In this document: positions 20,473 through 26,569 of the stretch, in pieces
Layout of the letters: every line of letters starts with the position of its first letter
Position numbering within the stretch: the stretch's first letter is position 1
Virus record (IMG/VR): IMGVR_UViG_3300025132_000238
Coordinates: 1-26,569 of that record
Direction: 5' to 3' (one strand)
DNA: 26,569 nt
Source: a virus
Notes under the pieces: generated by a model
Database searches by the model: none
The model's input: only the letters and a program-made list of their open reading frames with translations
What the model was told of the DNA's origin: nothing
Translations under genes and position numbers: made by a program

Positions 20473-23400
20473 TGATTGAACTTGTAGCATACGAACAAAA
20501 GCCAGCGTCAGCAAACGCAGTGCATGGCAAACAGCATGTCCTTGACTTAGCAAATCCGGGCGCAATTTCTTTGACTTACGAAGTAGGAAGAGGCGATAAC
20601 GTATTAGGTAGATTTAGCCCATTCTCGCAGACGTTTAGGCTTCCCTTCTCAAATACTAACTCCGAATACTTTGGGTACTATTACGACGTTAATATTCAAC
20701 CGACGGCCGTTCAAAGTACGCAAGTAGCAAGATTCAACGTTCACCAAAAGTGCTACGCAGAAATAAGAGTAGACGGTGTGCCGATTATATGCGGATCGTT
20801 ACAGCTTAAAAACGTACACACGAAGACAGAAGAGTTCGAGGTTGCGGTGTTTGGGATGGAAGCTAACATCTTCCAAGAGCTAAAAGACAAGAAGTTAATT
20901 GACTTATTTATAAGCTCAACAAACGCTCAAAATGTAGACTATGACGTTGCACTAAACGCGACTAAAATTTCGGACTCGTGGACGCTCTCAAATGACGTTA
21001 CAGAAGGATCGGTTGGCAACGGCGTCATTATATTTCCGTTAGCCGACTACGGGTTAGCAGGTGAGTATAATTTCTTGCACTACGAAAACAACCAATACGG
21101 AACTGGCGGATTGGCAGAAGACAACTTTCTGCAACCGTATATGTTCAAGCCTGCAATAAAAGTAGCGCACCTATTTGAAGAGATAGTAAACCAAGCCGGG
21201 TACACTTTAGCGTCTAACTCGTTTTTAACGTCTGACGCTTGGACAAAACTGTATATGACGTTAGGCAACCAAAGAGAATCCGTTGCAACTCGCGGTGTAC
21301 TTGGGTTGTGTGTAGCAAGCGACCAAGCAACGGTTCACACGTTTACAACAGTAGGTGGCGAATCTGAGTGGCTAACACCCGTCCCACTAAACGACGACTC
21401 TGGCGTTGGTGTGAGTAGTAACCCACCGGCACTATTTGACGCAGCTGACAATTGGAGTACAACGGCCTATGAGTTCACCGCACCGGCAACAGGCTACTAT
21501 TACGGACAGCTAAACATTAACTACACTGCAACCTACGTCGGTAACTATGGTGGACAAATTGGCTACGGTATCTTTGGCCCTAATGGCGGTTCAGTAATTG
21601 CGGCAGGCACTAACGGTTTAGTAGCAGCAACAGCCGGAACACACGATGCCCCGGTCTTAGACTTTGAACTATTCCTTGAAGCCGGTCAGACAGCACAAGT
21701 AACAATGCGTGCAGTTATATATAATAACACAGGCGGACAGAGTATAAGACTAAACGGCGCAGGTACTTTCTTAACTGTCTACGCAAGCCAACTTACAAAC
21801 GGTATTGCTTCGATGCCGCAAAATATGCCTGATATGCAACAGGTAGACTTTGTTAAGGACTTGTGCGAACGCTTTAACCTTTGTATTGTAACTGATCCAC
21901 AAGACGCACAAAATTTACAAGTGCAACCTTGGCAAGATTATATAAACGCCGGCTCATCAAAAGATTGGACAGATAGGCTCGACACTTCAAAAGAATTTAC
22001 GATAACCCCAACCGACTCAATCCGTAATAAGTTCATACACTTTGAAGACGCTCTCGGTGAAACGTTAGACAACGCTAAGTTTCAACAAGCTAACGACTAC
22101 GCTATTGGACGTTATCGCGACGAGGTAGGTTTGGACTTTACTTCGGGAACGTTATCGAATCAGCCACAGTTTGCGCCGTTTTTAGTTACGCCAATACCTA
22201 AAATAAGCAACACCGACATCTCGGAATATCCAAACGTTGTAATTCACAAAGGTTACGGAATAGACACAAATGGGCCTCTCTCAAACGCAATGCCGAAGTT
22301 GTTTTACTACAATGGACTAAAAGCAATAGACGCAGGCCACTATTTTAAGATTGGCACAACGTCGTTTACTTCTTATCCGCTTTGTTTACCTTTCTACAAT
22401 AACGGCAATAACATTGCAAGCGATTCGCCATTGTTGTTATGGGATTGGCAACCGATGCCGGCTATGAACAACCCAGTCTTTGGTTCTACGCCAAGTTCAG
22501 AGGGTTACTTTGCAAGATATTGGCAACAGTTTCTGATGGGCATTTATAGCGACGAGGCAAGGCTTGTCAATTGCTCGATGATGCTGTCAGCTGACGACAT
22601 ATTCAACTTTCAGTTTAACGACGAAATAAGAATAAAGAACACGCCATACCGTGTGCTTAAAATAAGCAACTACCAACCGTTTGCCGACGTTCCTACAAAA
22701 GTTCAGTTGCTTAAAAAGTTAGATGCGTTCAAGGCTCAAAACATAGTGCAACCCGATCAAGATTGCGACCTTGAACTTACGGGATTCTTGCAAGACGGCA
22801 CGGTTGTCTTCACCGATCCAACAGACGGCACTACGTCAAGCGGTACAGAGAAGTGTTGTAACGAAGCGCACTACTATTGGAACGGTTCGGCTTGTCTTTG
22901 GAACACAGGCCCGGGTGGAGGCGGTAACGGCAACAACGACGGCAACAATCCAAATACGTCCGCCTTTGAAGGTAAAAGCCTTGTGACTAATGTTGGTGGC
23001 GTTCACGCTCTTAAAAACAAGCAAGCGCAGAACTTCAATCCGGTAGTTGGTGAAGTATCAATAAGGGGGACAAACTTCGTGAGCAATACAAACTCAACGC
23101 AGAAGAACTTTGTTTACTATTCTACGACATACGGAACGACATTATCAAACGCAACTCCAACGGGTAACGACGACAAAACGGGCAACCTATTGCTGCCGCC
23201 AAACTTTATGGCTCGCTTTGTTATTTGTGCGCTATCTATACAAAGCGATAACTATTCGGGAACGTCAGGCACGGGATCTTTTGGTTCGACGTCTTTCAAA
23301 GTGTTTACGTTTATAGCAAAGAATATCGACGGAACAATAACAACAAGCGGAGCTGAACAGACAGACTTTGCACAAGCTGATGGCGACGCCGGAACAAGAA

Positions 23401-23630
23401 CGGTATCGCTTGCCGCAAGTAAAGGCTCAGGCTCTTTTGCTGATCAAAACTTAGGCGTGGTTATTCGTTGCGCCGGATCAGCCGACCGCGTTGTGACTTG
23501 GCACTTGGATTGTTCGGTTACATTTATTGACATAAGCAACCCCGACCAAAACAAGTCAACCAATCTTTTGCTCTTGGAAGACCTTGGCAACATACTTACG
23601 GAAAATAGCAACAACCTTCAACAAGAATGA
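20472..23630 (+). CDS. Large tail-tip / baseplate protein with C-terminal receptor-binding candidate
   Basis: The largest protein here, 1052 residues. The first 780 are beta-rich, including LTYEVGRGDNVLGRFSPFSQ and FRLPFSNTNSEYFGYY near the N-terminus, where it may contact the tail. A small Cys-Trp module follows (EKCCNEAHYYWNGSACLW, from residue 793), then a Gly-Asn linker (to about 830) and a 220-residue Ser/Thr/Gly-rich domain. A flexible linker before a separate C-terminal domain is typical of a host-binding tip. It lies directly upstream of the tape measure, where tail-tip genes are usually downstream, so gene order is reversed. Its start overlaps the previous stop by one base and its end overlaps a small gene by four. 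Confidence 0.6.
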   Translation: MIELVAYEQKPASANAVHGKQHVLDLANPGAISLTYEVGRGDNVLGRFSPFSQTFRLPFSNTNSEYFGYYYDVNIQPTAVQSTQVARFNVHQKCYAEIRVDGVPIICGSLQLKNVHTKTEEFEVAVFGMEANIFQELKDKKLIDLFISSTNAQNVDYDVALNATKISDSWTLSNDVTEGSVGNGVIIFPLADYGLAGEYNFLHYENNQYGTGGLAEDNFLQPYMFKPAIKVAHLFEEIVNQAGYTLASNSFLTSDAWTKLYMTLGNQRESVATRGVLGLCVASDQATVHTFTTVGGESEWLTPVPLNDDSGVGVSSNPPALFDAADNWSTTAYEFTAPATGYYYGQLNINYTATYVGNYGGQIGYGIFGPNGGSVIAAGTNGLVAATAGTHDAPVLDFELFLEAGQTAQVTMRAVIYNNTGGQSIRLNGAGTFLTVYASQLTNGIASMPQNMPDMQQVDFVKDLCERFNLCIVTDPQDAQNLQVQPWQDYINAGSSKDWTDRLDTSKEFTITPTDSIRNKFIHFEDALGETLDNAKFQQANDYAIGRYRDEVGLDFTSGTLSNQPQFAPFLVTPIPKISNTDISEYPNVVIHKGYGIDTNGPLSNAMPKLFYYNGLKAIDAGHYFKIGTTSFTSYPLCLPFYNNGNNIASDSPLLLWDWQPMPAMNNPVFGSTPSSEGYFARYWQQFLMGIYSDEARLVNCSMMLSADDIFNFQFNDEIRIKNTPYRVLKISNYQPFADVPTKVQLLKKLDAFKAQNIVQPDQDCDLELTGFLQDGTVVFTDPTDGTTSSGTEKCCNEAHYYWNGSACLWNTGPGGGGNGNNDGNNPNTSAFEGKSLVTNVGGVHALKNKQAQNFNPVVGEVSIRGTNFVSNTNSTQKNFVYYSTTYGTTLSNATPTGNDDKTGNLLLPPNFMARFVICALSIQSDNYSGTSGTGSFGSTSFKVFTFIAKNIDGTITTSGAEQTDFAQADGDAGTRTVSLAASKGSGSFADQNLGVVIRCAGSADRVVTWHLDCSVTFIDISNPDQNKSTNLLLLEDLGNILTENSNNLQQE

Positions 23631-23806
23631 AAAATTTCATAAACAACGTAGGGAAGACAATCCCTCAGACGCTTCGCTTCGCTCAAAGAAAAGAAGTAAT
23701 AAAAGATACATACGGGCTTGTTTTATATGGTTACTATGAAGACACGGGTTTTCGTGGATTCTTCAAAAAAATAAGACAAGGACTAAAAGCAAGAAGTAAT
23801 GGCTGA
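23627..23806 (+). CDS. Small basic protein preceding the tape measure
   Basis: A 59-residue protein starting in an ATGA overlap with the tail-tip gene and ending eight bases inside the tape measure gene. The overlaps make it a convincing small gene. It has a hydrophobic-aromatic centre (YGLVLYGYYEDTGFRGFF) and a basic C-terminus (KKIRQGLKARSNG). No signal peptide or clear membrane helix is seen. Position just upstream of the tape measure suggests a tail-assembly factor; the function is not known. Confidence 0.6.
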   Translation: MKNFINNVGKTIPQTLRFAQRKEVIKDTYGLVLYGYYEDTGFRGFFKKIRQGLKARSNG

Positions 23807-25568
23807 AAAAATTGAAGTAGGTGTTGTCATAAAGGGTGCTGATAAAGCCGCTCAACAAATAGACGGTATCGACGAAGCCACTAATAATTTAGGCACAGGC
23901 GTTGAGGGTGTAACCGGTGCTTTGGATAAAATGACGATGGGCGCGGTTAGCGGATTTAAGGCCGCCTACACGGGTACACTTTCATTTATCAAAGGTCTAC
24001 AGCTAACAAAGGTTGCTTTGATAAGTACGGGTATCGGGGCAATCGTTGTTCTTGTTGGTGCTTTAGTAGCGGCCTTTATGAGTACGAACGAGAATGCAAA
24101 AAAGATGCAGGTCGAAATGGCCGGACTTGGAGCAATTATGGAACGTTTAGAGGGGTACTTGGCAGCGGTAGGTGGCTGGATTGCCGGTCTATTTACAGGG
24201 GGCGTAACAAAAGCGGCTGAGAATTACAACAAGGAAATGGAAAAGCTTCCTGGCACGATGGAGGACGCTATTGAGAAGGCCAAAGAGTTAGAGGCGAGGA
24301 CACAATCTTTGGCTACGGCCCAACGTCAACTGGGAGTGGTGTTTGCAAAAGGTCGCGCGAAGATTAAGAAGTTCAATATGATTGCCGAGGACACTACTAA
24401 TAGTTTAGAGAGAAGACTCGAATACGCAGAAAAAGCGATCCAAATTGAACAGATATTGATGGAGGCAAGAGAAAAGGCCGCACAAGAGGCGTATGATATA
24501 GCAGTTCAGCAAGCCGCACTATCCGATACCAGTGAAGAAGACTTAGACAACCTTGCACAGTTAGAAATTGACTTAATTAACGTTCGCACTGAGTCCTTTG
24601 AATTGCAGACGACGCTGAACAATAAGATAAACACTATTCGAAAAGAAGCTGCGGCTAAAGCTGACGCGGAAGCCAAAGCAGTTGCAGACGCAGAAAAGGA
24701 AAAGCAAGAAGCGATAAAAGAAACGCAACGCTTGATGAAAGAGGAAGAAGATAAGAGGATAGAAGAATACAAAGACTACCTAAAGACAGACGAACAACTT
24801 GCACTTGACAAGCACGCCGAAAAAGCGCAAAGGCTGTTGATTGCTGAGATGGAAGCTATGGCAAACGGCGAAGAAGTAAAAGCCGGTCTTAGACAAAAAC
24901 TCGAAGAAGAACGTCAAGCAATACAGAAGAAATTTGCCGACCAACGTCAAGCCATTATTGATAAGGCGGCCAAAGAAGCCGCAGACAAGAAGAAAGAGCA
25001 AGACGAAAAAGATAAAGAGTCAAGGGAGAAAAGATTAGCGGAAGAGTTAGCGGTAACGGAAGCTATCAAAGCCGCTAATGTGGGTCTTATACAAGCCGGA
25101 TTCGATGCTCTAAATGCTATGGCTAAAACGGAAGAAGGACAGAAGAAGTTAGCTATGGCTCAAATTTTAGTCAACCAAGGTATTGCACTTTCTAACGCAA
25201 TAGCAGGCGCGCAAGCCTCAGCACTTGCAACAGGGCCGGGAGCTGTATTTAGCGCACCGGGATTTACAGCGACGCTTGTTGGTTTAGTGCTGTCTTCGTT
25301 TGCACAAATTAAAGGTATAATGAACCAAGCAGGCGCGGCTACAGAAGGTCTTCAAACAAGCGCACCTAATCTTAGCGGAGGTGGTTCGGGTAGTCCAAGT
25401 GCAGGCGGTGGTGGGGCTCAGCTTGCTTTAACGCCAGACCTTGCTCAATCGTTTAACGACGCTTTAGGATCGCAAGCAGTACAAGCCTATGTCGTACAAC
25501 AAGACTTAGCAGATGCCAACGCACTACAACAGTCTATAGCCAACCAAGCTTCACTTGGAGGCGGATAA
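23799..25568 (+). CDS. Tape measure protein
   Basis: A 589-residue protein. Residues 1-60 are polar, with a Val-x-Ile-Lys-Gly-Ala-Asp start common in tape measures (VGVVIKGADKAAQQIDG). A hydrophobic segment at 72-93 (VALISTGIGAIVVLVGALVA) follows. Residues 130-420 are dominated by Lys, Glu, Ala and Gln with strong coiled-coil character. A second hydrophobic region lies at 455-515, and the C-terminus is Gly- and Gln-rich. Tape measures set tail length at roughly 0.15 nm per residue, so this one would predict a tail near 90 nm. The membrane segments may help DNA enter the host. It follows the baseplate-like gene, the reverse of the usual order. Confidence 0.88.
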   Translation: MAEKIEVGVVIKGADKAAQQIDGIDEATNNLGTGVEGVTGALDKMTMGAVSGFKAAYTGTLSFIKGLQLTKVALISTGIGAIVVLVGALVAAFMSTNENAKKMQVEMAGLGAIMERLEGYLAAVGGWIAGLFTGGVTKAAENYNKEMEKLPGTMEDAIEKAKELEARTQSLATAQRQLGVVFAKGRAKIKKFNMIAEDTTNSLERRLEYAEKAIQIEQILMEAREKAAQEAYDIAVQQAALSDTSEEDLDNLAQLEIDLINVRTESFELQTTLNNKINTIRKEAAAKADAEAKAVADAEKEKQEAIKETQRLMKEEEDKRIEEYKDYLKTDEQLALDKHAEKAQRLLIAEMEAMANGEEVKAGLRQKLEEERQAIQKKFADQRQAIIDKAAKEAADKKKEQDEKDKESREKRLAEELAVTEAIKAANVGLIQAGFDALNAMAKTEEGQKKLAMAQILVNQGIALSNAIAGAQASALATGPGAVFSAPGFTATLVGLVLSSFAQIKGIMNQAGAATEGLQTSAPNLSGGGSGSPSAGGGGAQLALTPDLAQSFNDALGSQAVQAYVVQQDLADANALQQSIANQASLGGG

Positions 25569-25601
25569 ATAAACAACATCACAAACCGTATTTTTTAAGA
25601 T

Positions 25602-26459
25602 ATGAGAAAGAAAGTAGAATTACTTATTGACGAAGAAGAGCCGATTAGCGGAATCGAGGCTGTAAGCCTTGTAAGATTTCCTGCAATAGAAACGGACTTC
25701 GTGTACCTATCGAGTCAAGCAGACAAGAAAATGGCGTTCGCTATGGACGACGAAAAGCAAATGCTCATAGGGCCGGCTTTAATTCCTGACAAGTTAATCA
25801 TGCGACTTGACGAAAACGACGAGGAATACGACGTCTTCTTTTCTAAAGAAACGGTGCGTCAAGCGATGGAGTTATTTATGCGTGAGGCAAGAACAAACGA
25901 AAGCACACTCGAACACGCGTCAAAGATTGACGGAGTTACAGTTGTTGAGTCTTGGTTAGTAGAAGATTCCAAGAAAGATAAGAGCGCGTTGTACGGTTTT
26001 GACTTGCCTGTTGGCACGTGGATGATTGCTTCTAAAGTAAACAACAAAGACATTTGGGAAAAAGTAAAGAAGCGCGAAGTGCGCGGATATAGTATAGAGG
26101 GCTACTTTACAGACAGACTTGTTGAGATGAAGCGCGGGAAGCTTTGCAAGAATTGCCCACAAGACGACCAAATTATAGCAGAACTAAAGTCATTACTATT
26201 GGAAGAGGTTAAACCTGCGGGAGTGCTAAACGGTCAGCCGTTATTTGCACGCTCACAAGACGCGTCATTATGGGGCGAAACTTTCTACAATAGAACCGGC
26301 TTTACTGTGGTAAAACTAAACGACGAAACGTTGTACGCGGCCAAGGAAGCATTTGAAAGCTACCCATGGGACGAATGCGTCCGCGATCAGATAAACCGCT
26401 ACGGCTCAAAAGAAGTAGCAGAGAAGGTTTGTGGCATGATTAGAAGCAAATACGGCTAA
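25602..26459 (+). CDS. Prohead protease, XkdF-like
   Basis: A 285-residue protein matching the XkdF-like prohead protease family. LIGPALIPDKLIMR (55-68), a TLEH motif with His105, VVESWLV (114-120), YGFDLPVGTW (131-140) and RGYSIEGYF (161-169, with Ser164) give the pattern of catalytic His and Ser found in viral proheads. It would cleave scaffold and capsid during maturation. A Cys-x-x-Cys (182-185) follows. A C-terminal tail (SYPWDECVRDQINRYG, then EKVCGMIRSKYG) is a conserved add-on I recall in Bacteroidetes phage head proteins. On the circle it lies directly upstream of the scaffold and capsid genes. The third catalytic residue was not identified. Confidence 0.82.
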   Translation: MRKKVELLIDEEEPISGIEAVSLVRFPAIETDFVYLSSQADKKMAFAMDDEKQMLIGPALIPDKLIMRLDENDEEYDVFFSKETVRQAMELFMREARTNESTLEHASKIDGVTVVESWLVEDSKKDKSALYGFDLPVGTWMIASKVNNKDIWEKVKKREVRGYSIEGYFTDRLVEMKRGKLCKNCPQDDQIIAELKSLLLEEVKPAGVLNGQPLFARSQDASLWGETFYNRTGFTVVKLNDETLYAAKEAFESYPWDECVRDQINRYGSKEVAEKVCGMIRSKYG

Positions 26460-26470
26460 TAAATAAACAG

Positions 26471-26569
26471 CCGAAAGTTTGATATATATAACCTTGTAAT
26501 AATCTAATAAGTAACGATGAACACAATCGAAAAAATCCGAGAGGTATTAGGACTTCCAAAGCAGAAGTT
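26471..26569. repeat. Terminal direct repeat, right copy
   Basis: Exact copy of bases 1-99. It includes the leader and the first 53 bases of the scaffold-candidate gene (26517-26569), which runs off the window here and continues at base 100 when the circle is closed. Confidence 0.95.

Noticed and set aside
1-26569. CRISPR array, transposon or toxin-antitoxin locus
   Set aside because: No regularly spaced direct repeats, no transposase or terminal inverted repeats, and no recognisable toxin-antitoxin pair were found when reading both strands.

Overview
The window is a complete small tailed-phage genome, apparently from a virus of a Bacteroidetes host (probably Flavobacteriia; host rank is inference). 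The last 99 bases (26471-26569) repeat the first 99 exactly, so the contig closes into a circle of 26,470 bp. The Bacteroidetes assignment rests on A-rich leaders in place of strong Shine-Dalgarno sites, a promoter close to the Bacteroidetes TTTG-N19-21-TAnnTTTG pattern at 9428-9459, and several virion proteins of types I associate with Bacteroidetes phages and prophages. No tail sheath gene is seen and there is a tape measure, so a siphovirus is most likely.

Layout. (a) 47-8061, plus strand: scaffold candidate, major capsid protein, tail-tube-like protein, strong terminator, small virion protein, a very long portal, head-tail adaptor, fibre-like protein, a lysis group (coiled-coil membrane protein, T7-lysozyme-type amidase, two small membrane proteins), then a metallophosphoesterase. 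(b) 8062-8205: hairpin-rich gap between convergent operons, holding a minus-strand terminator and a tRNA-3'-end-like hairpin. (c) 8206-9336, minus strand: winged-helix protein and DNA methyltransferase. (d) 9337-9490: divergent promoter region. (e) 9491-14147, plus strand: small early genes, OB-fold-like protein with an SSB-like tail, Cro-like HTH protein, DnaD-like replication protein with a candidate origin inside its linker, NinG-type nuclease, sigma-factor-like protein. (f) 14077-17064: ParB-methyltransferase fusion and both terminase subunits. (g) 17064-25568: tail genes, including a tail-assembly chaperone pair joined by a candidate -1 frameshift at T9. (h) 25602-26459: XkdF-like prohead protease, leading across the join into the scaffold.

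Almost every late gene touches or overlaps the next (ATGA or TAATG), so translational coupling is pervasive. Five such or closely spaced small genes (9864, 9998, 12515, 17064, 23627) are called here from reading the sequence directly. No integrase, recognisable lysogeny repressor, DNA polymerase or helicase is visible. The phage probably recruits the host replisome through the DnaD-like protein and redirects transcription with the sigma-like protein. No stretch longer than 300 bases lacks a gene.

Most worth a second look: the candidate origin (11556-11705), the T9 frameshift in the tail chaperone (17680-17688), and an A9 run at the junction between the portal body and its unusual C-terminal extension (4096-4104). 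I did not find a clearly new defence or counter-defence system.
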